Assembly (NCBI RefSeq): GCF_041381155.1
Contig: NC_091137.1
Location: 21,311,655-21,375,654 of the forward strand
Source of the DNA: Argopecten irradians
Taxonomy: Eukaryota > Mollusca > Bivalvia > Pectinida > Pectinidae
Direction: 5' to 3'
DNA: 64,000 bases
The notes below the pieces were generated by a model. The model was given only the letters and a program-made list of their open reading frames with translations. It had not been told where the DNA came from and did no database searches. This document shows, one piece after another, positions 23,218 to 34,785 of this stretch. Position numbers and translations under genes: made by a program. Numbering within the stretch: position 1 is the first letter of the stretch; every line of letters starts with the position of its first letter.

Positions 23218-23800
23218 TTTAGTCGCCTTTTACGATCATGCAGTGGGGCAGCAGGCACAATTCTAACATCCTACCACAGTCAATGCGTTGATTGAAATAA
23301 ACTCATGAAACAAGTCTAAATTATTTAAAATCCTTCTTTAAACATGGGAAAACAGCATATGCTAAGTTGACAGTTGTTACCATTCATTGAATATGACCTA
23401 CTTTATTCCCGTGACCTAGCCAATGTGACCCAAGGATGTAATCATCTTAAGAGGCCATGTCAGAATCCACATGCAGTACAAATTATTAAATTCAAGCTAT
23501 CAAATCTTTGCAAAATCCTAGTTCTCAGCAAAAATATTTACGTTTTTAATGCTTAATAGAATAAATACTTAACTAGGTCAATGTGACCTACTTTTTGAAT
23601 TCTCCATCAGTTTTCTTAATTGAACTTCACAAATCAAATATTTACATAACATAACTGCAAAAAACTTTTATCTTTATTCTAATATTTAATTAATTAGGAC
23701 TTAAACAATGAAAATATGAATTTTCACCCTTTGCCCTCTGAAATCACCATGAACCCAGAAAATAACGGACATTCTGAATAGTATACAATATACTATATAT
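23218..23800. repeat. 580-bp dispersed repeat, copy 1
   Basis: Begins TTTAGTCGCCTTTTACGATC, then GGGGCAGCAGGCACAATTCT. It continues with ACTTAACTAGGTCAATGTGA and TGAATTTTCACCCTTTGCCC, and ends near ATTCTGAATAGTATACAATA. The same order recurs in direct orientation at 27186-27655. Non-coding. Confidence 0.82.
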
Positions 23801-24199
23801 TATATATATGGTACAAAGTTTCTTTTAATTATACTGTATAATATAAAACATGCCCCAATGATTGTAAATAAAATGTCATCTATGATGTAATATCCACACT
23901 TCTTCTCTCTTCATCTATCTATATCTTTCTTCCCTCTTATCTGTTACACTTTAAGAAGATTTATTTATATAATATTTGTCTTATGATGTATATATTACAT
24001 GTGTTGTAAATTATACTGGAGAGAACGTTTGTAAGTAAGAATTAACTTGTGCCCAATCCTGTTGCTGGATCACATGATACTGGATACTTAGATAAATATA
24101 TATGTATACTTCTTCTTCTTTTTAAAGATCCCGTAATAGCTTAGATATCAAACCACTATTTTTATTACATTGAAGTTCCTGTGGTGGCTGGGGAGCACA

Positions 24200-24207
24200 A
24201 TGAAAAC
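24200..24207 (+). CDS. Fucosyltransferase coding exon 1 (8-nt coding part)
   Basis: ATG AAA AC followed by GTAAGTATAC, a near-consensus donor. Joined to C of 24593 it gives ACC (Thr) and opens into LTRGNIKRT and the membrane anchor. The 5' UTR extends upstream by an unknown length; GGGAGCACA precedes the ATG, with A at -3. Confidence 0.85.
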
Positions 24208-25733
24208 GTAAGTATACATTTAATCAGCGCATCTCCCAACGCCTCATTGGAGGTCATTCTTATTGTTTGGGGAGGCCATATTATTTCATTGATAATTACA
24301 TTTTAATGTTTTTCCACATAATTCGTATTTAAATCGTGTTTACTACTTATGGATCACTAAAATATCTGCCCTCATTGGAAATATGTATCCAACATGTTGT
24401 TATCAGGAGAAACGTGTGTCAAAATTAAGGGTTTTATATGTGAATGAATTGATCGTGTTAGGTAAGACGGTAACTCACATTGTTTACACGGTCATATATT
24501 GAATTTAAACCAACAAAGTTTAGTTGTGCAACGTTTGATAAGCACACAGCCCACATACATTTTTAATGATTTATATCTTATATTTTTTTCAGCTTAACGA
24601 GAGGTAATATCAAACGGACCTTGGGTCTCTTGGTGTGTCTAGTGTTGATTTACACGTTGAGGACAGTATGGACTGGTCATAGCAAATATAGAAGATTAAA
24701 GTCACAAACCAGCGGATTCAATAGTCCTTTACTGGGTAGCCTAACATCCAACACTTCTAAGACCAAAATCACCTCACAAAACCAAGGGAGATCAGTGCAT
24801 GTTCACTATTACGGAAGACCAGAATCAGTATCATTACAAGCTTTTGCAAGATGCGACCATAAGTGTCACATGACTGATGGAAATACTATAGACGAAAATG
24901 CTGATGCTGTTATCATGCATGGTCCGTATATGACAAAGGACTGGAAGGTCCCTCCTAAACCGCCTGGACAAATCTGGGTGTATCAGGCCATGGAACCCCC
25001 GATCGGTGTAGAGGGGTCACTTCAGAAATGGCGAGGCATGTTCAATTGGACGATGACACATCGAAGAGATTCGGATATCTACTCTCCTTATGGATCATTC
25101 ATGAAAATACCGAAAGGCCACGATGTAAAAATATCACCAACAAATTGGGAGTCAAAAGATAGACAAGCTGCCTGGTTTGTGTCTCACTGTGCTACCCCGG
25201 GGAAAAGGGAGTTGTATGAAAAGGAATTACGTAAATATGTGGATGTACACATTTATGGAGGTTGCGGTTCATATAGATGTCCTCGATCGAAAGAAAACTC
25301 ATGTCTAAAAGAGCTCGCGGACCATTATAAATATTACCTAGCGTTTGAAAATTCATTTTGTGATGACTACGTAACTGAAAAGCCATTTAAAATGTTTTGG
25401 AATGAACTTCACACGATACCAGTTCTACGCGGATTGTCAGACAAATACAAGCTATTCTTCCCTCCGGGTTCTTACCTTAACACATACGACTTTCCAACTA
25501 TACAGAAACTAGGCGAAGAAATGATTTCAATCTCAAAGAACAGAACAAGATTTGCATCATTTTTTAACTGGAGAAAATATTATATGACTGAAGAGATTGA
25601 TTTATACTACTGTGACTTGTGTAAGAGACTTCATTACCCTGACAAAAACAGACGTGTATACCATAATCTCGAGGAATGGGTCATAGGTCACCCAGATAAA
25701 AGGGCGTGTCAAACCCCAGGGGATATATTATAG
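24200..25733 (+). CDS. Alpha-1,3-fucosyltransferase (GT10), two coding exons
   Basis: Transfers fucose from GDP-fucose to glycan GlcNAc in the Golgi lumen. Exon 1 is 24200-24207 (ATGAAAAC, donor GTAAGT). The intron is 24208-24592 (acceptor TTTTTTTCAG). Exon 2 is 24593-25733. Product: 382 aa, starting MKTLTRGNIKRT. A membrane anchor LGLLVCLVLIYTL follows at residues 13-25, giving type II topology. Family motifs in order: PGQIWVYQAMEPP (127-139), FNWTMTHRRDSDIYSPYGSF (153-172), AAWFVSHC (195-202), VDVHIYGGCG (219-228), the fucosyltransferase signature AFENSFCDDYVTEK (253-266), and CDLC (343-346). N-glycosylation sequons lie at about 56, 154 and 319. No ATG precedes the anchor within exon 2, so the upstream micro-exon is needed for a Met start. 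Frame is intact throughout; probably functional. The exact acceptor linkage cannot be set from sequence. Confidence 0.95.
24593..25733 (+). CDS. Fucosyltransferase exon 2 (nearly all of the coding sequence)
   Basis: Acceptor ATATTTTTTTCAG ends at 24592. The frame is open from 24594 to TAG at 25731-25733. A single large exon for stem and catalytic domain is common in this family. Confidence 0.93.
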
Positions 25734-27185
25734 CATTAAAGGATATCATGCTATCATATCATATATTATTATATAACTGTGCTTTAAACCGTCTCTAGAG
25801 GACACTACTCTAAAGTTGGAATCGGAAGTTGATGTGAATGTAATTTAGTAAACTGCTTCCTACTACAAGATGAAAAAGGAATAGGTATAATGTTGCTAAG
25901 GTGGACAACTGCCTTTCAAATACTGGATTTATTACATTGTAAACGTTTTGATTTCAATATTTTTGCATATGATTTTTTAAAATCACAACCTCGTTACATA
26001 ACAGATACTCTGAATTCCTAATAACTAACGATTTTAGAAAAAAAGATATTTGAAAAAACAAATCATTATCTAATGTATAAAGCGGAAATCATAAATTGAC
26101 TGAAATAGTACACAAATATCCAAAAAATGTTACATTCTAATCCTCTCCTCGAATTCCTAAAAGGTTAAATTTGAACTTAATGATTAAAATCAGAAAACTA
26201 GGAATCAACGCTGCATCTTTAACAAACTGAACGTCAGTCACTATAGTGACGTGAAGCTATTTTCTTGCCAGGTGTATAAACAGATAATCGATTCAGCAAG
26301 TAGAGTGCTTGACGTTTCCATAAAGGTTGTTATCTTTATTGGCCACCAAGCGTAAACTGCGATAGTGAATGCGTCAATAAGTCATCAACTAGGAACGAAT
26401 TGACGAAATGTTGATCTTTATTACATGTATAAGCCTGCTGCTGAGTTAAAATATCGAAGATAATGTCAGCTGAGAGAGTTAGATGACAAAACGACTTCGA
26501 TTGCAATTTCATGTTTTAATAGGATCGAAGAATAGTTTGTTTGTTTGTTTCAGTTTTACGGCCCATCGGCAACTAAGGTCATTCAGGGCCAAAATACAAG
26601 ACATGCGAAGTATGGTAGTCAGATAATTAGTATTTTCTCTGTTGTTCAATTAGAAATAAGATAACGTTCATTTTATTAAAGTCAAAAGTTTCCATAAAAA
26701 ATCGGGACCAAGATTTTTTTTTTGTTACTCATGTAACTACTACTTATGTAGTATGATTGTGTATTGAAGTTCCAAACCATATTCTCATTTTGAAACAATG
26801 ATTTTTTACCTTTGATTTTCATTTGTATTTACACATTTGAGACACCAGTATACACGGGTCGCCATCATCATCTTCCGCTGTAGAACATTTAGAATAACTT
26901 CTACTATATATATATTTTGAATTACTATGTACAGAACTTCATTTACTGTATAAATAGAAAGTGAATGAGTGAATGAGAAATAAGAGGAAGGAAAAATACG
27001 ATTTGTATGTACGAGTTGTCTCCCATATATAATTCTCTTTGTAGAAGGAATTATCTCCCATCATTTGTTATTCGCGAATCGAATCTCTTTTATTTACAGT
27101 GACATCAAAACTATGTCTTTAAATTAACATTTTAACAAAAATTAAAGCATTTTCATTTTAGTAACCACAAAATTGATATCCCAAA
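25734..27185. other. Fucosyltransferase 3' flank, no second gene seen
   Basis: Contains a fragment of a molluscan-type repeat at about 26545-26595 (ACGGCCCATCGGCAACTAAG), related to one at about 35590-35640 in the PCTP-like gene. A perfect 14-base palindrome GTCACTATAGTGAC lies near 26237. No clear AATAAA near the stop codon. Confidence 0.5.
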
Positions 27186-27655
27186 TTTAGTCGCCTTTTA
27201 CGATCATGCAGCGGGGCAGCAGGCACATTTATAATATCCTACTTTCAGTGAAGATGTTGCATGAAATAAGCTCATAAAACAAGCTGATATAATTTTAAAA
27301 CCTTGTTAATTTAAAAATCATCTTAAGCAGGTCATGTCAAGATCCAAATGCAGTACTAAACATTAAATTCAAGATATAAAATCGTTGAAAAATTTTAGTT
27401 TTCAGCAAAAATATTAAAGTTTTTAATGCTAAAATGAAACAAATACTTAACTAGGTCACTGTGACCTACTTTTTATTTTTTCCGTCAGTTTTCTGGGCTG
27501 AATTTCACGAACCCAATATTTACATGCAAAAACTCTATTATAATATTTAGGACTTGAAAATGAGCCATGAAAATGTGAATTTTCATCCTTTGACCCCTAA
27601 AATTACCATGAGCATAGAAAAAAAATCGGATATTCTGAATAGCATACAATATGCA
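27186..27655. repeat. 580-bp dispersed repeat, copy 2
   Basis: Same order of blocks as 23218-23800, shorter by a deletion after the head. Contains ACTTAACTAGGTCACTGTGA and TGAATTTTCATCCTTTGACC. The two direct copies bracket the fucosyltransferase gene. Confidence 0.82.
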
Positions 27656-28124
27656 GTTGACCTTAATGTATCTTCATGCAAAATATTTTACTTATCACCG
27701 AGTGGTCGTAAAAGAGCCTAAAGTGATACCCCTCATTTTGAAAAAAATGGATCATTACGACTTTTCAAAAACAAATGGGGAACTTTTGAACAATTATCAT
27801 TACACAACAACATAGACACATAATTTACTCACATTGGAAGGTGCATCATACACTACACTTTAATTTCACTTCGGTAAATAACATGAATGACTTCCTGTGA
27901 AGAGACATTACTTGGCCGCCTTTCACTATATATGTCTGCGAAATGAAGTATGAGTTTTGTGCTGAAAAAGACATGGCAACAACCAAACGTATGACAAACA
28001 AAAATTTGCATGCACCCACACATGCTCCCCAACATTGAAATTGGTCCAGTATAATGTAGAACAAACCCCTCGGTATAGTGACATGGTTACCATTTTGACA
28101 AACGAAAACTACGGTGGCTGATTT

Positions 28125-28250
28125 ACACCATTTCGTCTTTTCGACTCGGGGCGAAAAGACGAGATTTAAGAAACTTTCAATTTCGTCTTTAAAAGACGAA
28201 AATTAACCAACCTTAAATTTCGTCTTTTCGGGGCGAAACATAATACATGC
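28125..28250. repeat. Cluster of TTTCGTCTTTT hairpins
   Basis: TTTCGTCTTTT and its complement AAAAGACGA alternate: a hairpin at 28130-28167 with a GACTCGGGGC loop, a near-perfect 21-base palindrome at about 28182-28202, and a third unit with CGGGGCGAAA at about 28217-28240. Confidence 0.7.
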
Positions 28251-28358
28251 TGAGTATCTTACAATACAATGTTAATTTTTCCATCAGTCTCCTCGCGTCA
28301 AAATATCATGTTCAGTATATACTGTACATATATCTTCATGATTTCAGAAACTATACTA

Positions 28359-28477
28359 TATCTGTAATATAATCACTGCAACGTTCACGTAGAATCACTC
28401 GATGGCCTATCTTGTCTATCCCCAACGACTCGAAATCGTCATCCTTTAAGTTAATGACTACCTTTGGTGTGATCTAA
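28359..28477 (-). CDS. Possible exon with the end of a SAM-like domain
   Basis: On the - strand an acceptor-like CTTAACTTTAG (about 28488-28478) is followed by an open frame to TAG at about 28355. It reads VINLKDDDFESLGIDKIGHR and then VILRERCSDYI. Acidic residues followed by LGI..IGHR..IL match helices 4-5 of SAM domains. No partner exon with the first half of the domain was found upstream on the - strand, so gene, exon phase and even reality are uncertain. It could be a lone retained fragment. Confidence 0.35.
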
Positions 28478-28489
28478 AGTTAAGAATGC

Positions 28490-29750
28490 AATTATAATGT
28501 AAATTGGTTGGACCTTAAGTAATATCAACAGGATTTTCCAGATGACACGATGAAACAATCGAGCCAAATTTCAGGGATTTTTTTTCCAATATACTAGGAA
28601 CTGGTAGCCAGTCTAGGAGGGAAGCTAATTCAATGCAGGCATTCAACACACCTAAATCTCTCATTACATGCCCCTACCGAGGGAAAACCCAAATCACATA
28701 ATACTTTAAATTATTAAGTATGAGTATACAATTTTAATTATCGGATATTGAGTTACTTCGCTGAAAGCCTGTTTTCCTTCAAACGTCAACATTAGCCACA
28801 GATTGTGTCACCTACCAATGATTCTACCAAGAAAAGTGTCGTAAAATATCGATTTGGTTTCAAAGGTCATTTAATCAGTACACGTGTACATCGTCAAATT
28901 CGGATACATATCGGCTTGGAATGTTAATTGTCTCAAAAGCTAGCCAATACGGCTAATATGGACCACGCGTAGGAATGACAAAACAGTTACTTTAGTAAAG
29001 CAGTTGTCAAACGAGTAAAATGACAAAACATGTTGGCAAGAGCTTTTTACCAAAGCAGTTGCCATGACAATCACCACAACTACAGTTTAGTAAAGCAGTT
29101 GTCATGTCAGCTGATATGGGCCATCGTAGACGGCTGATTGGGACAAAATACCAATATTGGGTGAACACTTGAAACTCGTGCCTTTAGGTGTGGTGTTAGC
29201 CTGGATATAAGAGTTGTAGTTGCTGAGATGGTGTTGCAAGGTTACAACTCTTAAAGCCTGTTTCTTAGCTTTATTGTAAATCTGACCCGCATCCATAGCC
29301 AATGTGACCAGATGGTGGTAGTATAATAGGGGTACAAAGTAAGGACAACAATAGGACAAACAACAGACAACCGAATGGAAAAACTGGATCACAAAATGTG
29401 GGAACTAGTTTGTGATGCAGATATTACTTAGAAATAATTAGGGTCTAAGAAGTTATATCAACAGGATTTTCCAGATGACACGGGATCCAATCAAACGTAA
29501 TGCGGGACACAGTAGACAAATATTTAGCTATACAGCACAATGGAGCGCAATTGTCCAATGTTATATATACTCTGTTTTTCTTCTATTCGATCCGGTTCGA
29601 TATATAGGATATCAACTCGGTGTTTCCTTTCTTAGAACAATCGAGTTTATATTCCTTCTGTAACATAATTACCCAAACATTGTCCTATGGCCTTCTTGTA
29701 ATGAACAAAATTCTTTTCACACTACATATTGTAATTAAATGATTTTCAAT
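28490..29750. other. No firm gene; short direct repeats
   Basis: A 27-base identical segment containing ATCAACAGGATTTTCCAGAT occurs at 28523-28549 and 29456-29482, 933 bp apart. TAGTAAAGCAGTTGTCA-type motifs recur at about 28992, 29052 and 29090. The 96-codon - strand frame at 29102-29392 starts at GTG and shows no domain. Confidence 0.5.
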
Positions 29751-30116
29751 TTAAAGATGCTCCACCGCCGACAAATAGTATTTTTTTCAATATCAAAAAC
29801 AGGAGCAGACGATTTAGTATTTTTCTTCAGTTACAAAAAATGCTTACATTACACCATTACCACCATTGAAAAGTTTGAGCTTCTAATTTTACATCAAGTT
29901 GAAAATATAAAAAAATAATTAATTGCATCCCGAAAAAAATCCGTGGCACTATATTCTATATGGAATGAAGTACTGATTGTGCACGCATCAAAGGCGAAAT
30001 GAATTGTTTTATATTATTTTTTGTGTTAATTAGGCATATATATACACGATTAAACACCAGTTATTGTTCAAATGATGAATATCATTTATGCTCTGGCGGC
30101 GGTGGCGCATCTTTAA
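29751..30116. mobile_element. TTAA-flanked MITE, AGATGCTCCACCGCC family, copy 1
   Basis: TTAA-AGATGCTCCACCGCCG at the left and CGGCGGTGGCGCATCT-TTAA at the right give matching inverted termini flanked by TTAA. That target choice is made by piggyBac and Kolobok transposases. The body matches the element at 59994-60388 in reverse orientation: AATTAATTGCATCCCGAAAA here, TTTTCGGGGTGCAATTAATT there. No ORF. Confidence 0.88.
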
Positions 30117-30655
30117 GGTACAAGTGACTTAGTGCAAAATGTAATCAAAAGGTAGATTTAGACCTAGGCAAATTTAAATCATATTTGCTGGTAAAATGAA
30201 AGTGAGGCGGTGCCAAGGGAGAGGTTAAAAAGAATAAAAAGTTAGAAGAAGAGAAAAGAAAATATCCTAAATTTAGTCGCCTTCAACAATCATGCAATAG
30301 AGAAAGAATGTACAATTTTAACGCCTTTCCTGCAGGACCGATCCTTCAAGAGAAGATGGAACAATCAAAGATCGATGAGATTATACATTTACCACACAAA
30401 TATAAAAAGACGAAGGTAAAGTTAGGTAGCCCTCTTTCAACGGCGCTACACAAATCGACTTTCAAACCACTAAGCATCTTTGAAAATGAGAATACGAAAT
30501 TAATTGCTGAAAAAAAATCTTAGAAGTCAAAACGTTCAACTGAAAACGTAAGATTTTGTAGTTAAGCCAACTGAAGTCTAATGTTTATGTGTATATGTCG
30601 TAACACATCAAAATTTTGGTAAAATCTGTGTATTTTTCGTACTCCATCAAAATTT

Positions 30656-31091
30656 CATCCTCGATATTCCAGGGTTTCCGATCACTTACGATATCTACAC
30701 CCCTGGACTATGTCATAGTAAAACTGGATGCAACAGAATAGAATAGGTAATTTAATTAGTCTTTTGATGTACATCAAAAGAGCCGTATAACGGTACACTG
30801 TGGTTGACTGTGTGGCTTTGATGCGTCGCTCTCTCTGTAGTCTTCAACACAGGGACCTGGCACGAAAATTTTTAACAATAGTATACATATATATATTATA
30901 GATACTATAATATATATATGTATACTATTGATTTAAAATTTTCGTGCCAGGTCCCTGTGGTCTTCAAAGGAAATCTTTGCAGGCCTGTGATTGGTCAAAT
31001 GTTTTCCGCTGAGCTGCCTTCAATTTCATTATGAGATAGTGCAGGGGTGTAGAGATCGTAAGTGATCGGAACCCCAGGAGTATCGAGGATG
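30656..31091. mobile_element. TIR element CATCCTCGATA, 436 bp, inserted in the minisatellite
   Basis: Termini CATCCTCGATATTCCAGGG and the inverted CCCAGGAGTATCGAGGATG continue as inverted repeats for about 65 bp (both contain CCGATCACTTACGAT). TCAAAATTT flanks both sides (30647-30655 and 31092-31100), a 9-bp target duplication that is itself part of the 39-bp satellite unit. No ORF. It is interrupted by the small hAT-like palindrome at 30848-30959. Confidence 0.9.
30848..30959. mobile_element. hAT-type palindromic MITE, 112 bp
   Basis: CACAGGGACCTGGCACGAAA at the left and its reverse complement at the right. Nearly the whole 112 bp folds into one hairpin around GATACT. GTCTTCAA occurs at 30840-30847 and 30960-30967: a perfect 8-bp target duplication, the hallmark of hAT transposition. 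Confidence 0.93.
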
Positions 31092-34000
31092 TCAAAATTT
31101 AGGTAAAATCTTCATTGTAACTGCGGTACTCCATAAAAATCTAGGTAAAATCTTTACCTGCCGTTCTCCATCATAATCTTGGTAAAGGTTTTGTATCGCT
31201 CGTACTCCATCAAAATCTTGGTAAAGGTTTTGTATCGCTCGTACTCGATCAAAATCTTGGTAAAGGTTTTGTAACGCTCGTACTCCATCATAATCTTGGT
31301 AAAGGTTTTGTATCGCGTACTCCATCATCTTGGTAAGTTTGTACGCTCGTACTCCATCAAAATCTTGAAAGGTTTTCTACTCACATACAACCAGGTGCAA
31401 TTCTAACGCCCTACCTGCAGGACGATTGTCTTTTACTGTAGAAATTATTTATTGTTTCATATGTGTCATACCAAATTTAGGTAAAATCTATGTACCTATC
31501 GTACTCCATCAAAAGTTAGGTTAAAATATGTATTTTTCGTACTCCATCAAAACCTTCGTAAAAATCTATGTACCTGTCATACTCCATCAAAATCTTGGTA
31601 AAATCTATGTATCTGTCATACTCCAACAAAATCTTGGTAAAATCTATGTATCTGTCATACTCCATCAAAACCTAGGTGAAAATTATGTATCTGTCATACT
31701 CCATCAAAACCTAGGTGAAAATTATGTATCTGTCATACTCCATCAAAACCTAGGTGAAAATTATGTATCTGTCATACTCCATCAAAACCTAGGTGAAAAT
31801 TATGTATCTGTCATACTTCATCAAAATCTAGGTGAAAATTATGTACAATATGTATCTGTCATACTCCATCAAAATCTAGGTGAAAATTATGTACAATATG
31901 TATCTGTCATACTCCATCAAAATCTAGGTGAAAATTATCTGTCATACAAAATTATGTATCTGTCATACTCCATCAAAATCTTGGTAAAATTATGTATCTG
32001 TCATACTCCATCAAAAATCTTAAAATTTGTATCTGTCATACTCCATCAAAACTGGTAAAATTATGTATCTGTCATACTCCATCAAAACCTAGGTGAAAAT
32101 TATGTATCTGTCATACTCCATCAAAACCTAGGTGAAAATTATGTATCTGTCATACTCCATCAAAACCTAGGTGAAAATTATGTATCTGTCATACTCCATC
32201 AAAACCTAGGTGAAAATTATGTATCTGTCATACTCCATCAAAACCTAGGTGAAAATTATGTATCTGTCATACTCCATCAAAACCTAGGTGAAAATTATGT
32301 ATCTGTCATACTCCATCAAAACCTAGGGTGAAAATAGTAAAATTATGTATCTGTCATACTCCATCAAAACTAGGTGAAAATTATGTATCTGTCATACTCC
32401 ATCAAAACCTAGGTGAAAATATGTATTTGTCATACTCCATCAAAATCTAGGTGAAAATTATGTATCTGTCATACTCCATCAAAACCTAAGTGAAAATTAT
32501 GTATCTGTCATACTCCATCAAAACCTAAGTGAAAATTATGTATCTGTCATACTCCATCAAAACCTAGGTGAAAATTATGTATCTGTCATACTCCATCAAA
32601 ATCTAGGTGAAAATTATGTATCTGTCATACTCCATCAAAACCTAGGTGAAAATTATGTATCTGTCATACTCCATCAAAACCTAGGTGAAAATTATGTATC
32701 TGTCATACTCCATCAAAACCTAGGTGAAAATTATGTATCTGTCATACTCCATCAAAACCTAGGTGAAAATTATGTATCTGTCATACTCCATCAAAACCTA
32801 GGTGAAAATTATGTATCTGTCATACTCCATCAAAACCTAGGTGAAAATTATGTATCTGTCATACTCCATCAAAATCTAGGTGAAAATTATGTATCTGTCA
32901 TACTCCATCAAAATCTTGGTAAAATCTATGTATCTGTCATACTCCATCAAAACCTAAGTGAAAATTATGATTATGAAATTATGTATCTTACTCCATCAAA
33001 CCTAGGTGAAAATTATGTATCTGTCATACTCCATCAAAACTAGGTAAAATTATGTATCTGTCATACTCCATCAAAACCTAGGTGAAAATTATGTATCAAC
33101 AGTGAAAATTATGACTGTCATACTCCATCAAAACCTAGGTGAAAATTATGTATCTGTCATACTCCATCAAAACTAGTGAAAATTATGTATGTCTACTCCA
33201 TCAAACTAGGTGAAAATTATGTATCGTCATACTCCATCAAAACCTAGGTGAAAATTATGTATCTGTCATACTCCATCAAAACCTAAGTGAAAATTATGTA
33301 TCTGTCATACTCCATCAAAACCTAGGTGAAAATTATGTATTTGTCATACTCCATCAAAATCTATGTACATTTATATGTCGTACTCCAGGGATTCGTCAAA
33401 GTCTTAGAAAAATCTTTGTATCTGCCGTACACTCCATCAAAAGTTAGGTAAAATCTATGTATTTTTTATACTTCATCAAAGTACAGGTACAATCTATGTA
33501 TCTGTCATAGTCCATCAAAATCTATGTATCTGTCATAGTCCATCAAATCTGGGTGAAAATCTATGTATCTGTCATACTCCATCAAAATCTGGGTGAAAAT
33601 TATGTATCTGTCATACTCCATCAAAATCTTGGTAAAATCTATGTATCTGTCATAGTCCATCAAAATCTATGTATCTATCATACTCCATCAAAACCTATGT
33701 GAAAATTATGTATCTGTCATACTCCATCAAAATCTATGTATCTGTCATAGGTAAAATGTATGTATCTCTCATACTCCATCGAAATCTTGGTAAAATCTAT
33801 GTACATTTATATGTCGTACTCCAGGGATCCGTCAAAATCTTAGAAAAAGTTAGGTAAATCTATGTATCTGTCATAGTCCATCAAAATCTGTGTATCTGTC
33901 ATAGTCCATCAAAATCTATGTATCTGTCACAGTCCATCAAAATCTATGTATCTGTCATAGTCCATCAAAATCTATGTAAACTCTATGTACATTGTATCTG

Positions 34001-34365
34001 TGTACGTAGCACTCCATCAAAATCTAGGTAAAATGTGTATCTGTCACACTCCATCAAATGTCAATTGTTATACAATGTATAATTCTCTCGAATAATAACA
34101 AAAATCTGAAACTTCAAGTATCAACATTTAATAAAGTTAAAATCTTATAAATTACAAAGAACATTTGAAGAATAATTATCATAATGACTAACATATTGTC
34201 GTTATTGAATATGAAGATTCCCGCGAAGATTCCTTCGTCATTTTGTTCATAACAATCCTGAATGTTACTGGAGTATTCTGATTATCCTGAAACATTCCAG
34301 TTGGTCCAGTGTATTGGTAAAAGCTTCGCGATGACAATGTCCTTTAGAATCGTTTCTGGTTTTTG

Positions 34366-34695
34366 TTTATTATAAGAGACAGAGTGTAGATGAGTATTTA
34401 GTTTACTAACCATTGTACTATTGTACAGTACATGACATATGGCAGAGCTGTATAATAGTAGGAGCTAAATTTGACTCAATGACTAATTTCAAGGATAAAG
34501 AAATAAATACTATCAAAAAATGGTATAGCAAAGATAATTTCTTATAATTAATATTACCGATGAATAATAAATAACACGACTAATTGTATGGCAAAGCTAA
34601 TCCCTGAAATGTACGTCATCCTGTTTGTTGTTTTCCTGTTAAAGTCCGAATCTGCTACATTTGATGTGATTTTACATTAAATATTTAAATCAGTA
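34366..34695 (-). other. Probable 3' UTR of the PCTP-like gene
   Basis: Follows the TGA at 34696-34698 on the - strand. An AATAAA polyadenylation hexamer occurs at 34371-34366, about 325 nt after the stop. No other coding sequence here. Confidence 0.5.
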
Positions 34696-34785
34696 TCAAC
34701 TGCTTTGCAGCCCTTTACTCTCCAGGTATTTGGGGTATCCTTTACAAGCTGCCTGCATCATTGTAAGGAAAGCTGGAACTCCAGT
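34696..34785 (-). CDS. PCTP: PCTP-like exon 6 (terminal)
   Basis: Acceptor CTGCTACAG, then TGVPAFLTMMQAACKGYPKY and nine more residues to TGA at 34698-34696. It encodes the amphipathic C-terminal helix that covers the lipid pocket. Confidence 0.92.
   Translation of the reverse strand, partial: TGVPAFLTMMQAACKGYPKYLESKGLQSS

Larger units (their letters stand above)
30590..34060. repeat. 39-bp minisatellite array
   Basis: Units carry CATACTCCATCAAAACCTAG followed by GTGAAAATTATGTATCTGT. The central part (about 31650-33360) is highly homogeneous; the edges carry variants (CTTGGTAAAATCT, CTTGGTAAAGGTTTTG). Because 39 is a multiple of three, long open frames run through it on both strands (13-residue periods such as VSVILHQNLGENY). 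These are repeat by-products, not genes. It lies just downstream of the 3' end of the PCTP-like gene. Confidence 0.95.

Noticed and set aside
28500..29500. Two 27-base direct repeats as possible LTR edges
   Set aside because: No TG..CA ends, primer-binding site or retroviral-type ORF between them.
30308..30523. 71-codon ATG frame
   Set aside because: Its start lies in a dispersed repeat (AATTTTAACGCCTTTCCTGC) and no family match or splice context is evident.
31528..32058. 176-codon open frame with 13-residue repeats
   Set aside because: It is a translation of the 39-bp minisatellite; indels break it at many places and both strands are equally open.
31500..34060. CRISPR-like regular repeats
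   Set aside because: Units are contiguous with no unique spacers, and the sequence is eukaryotic; a minisatellite.
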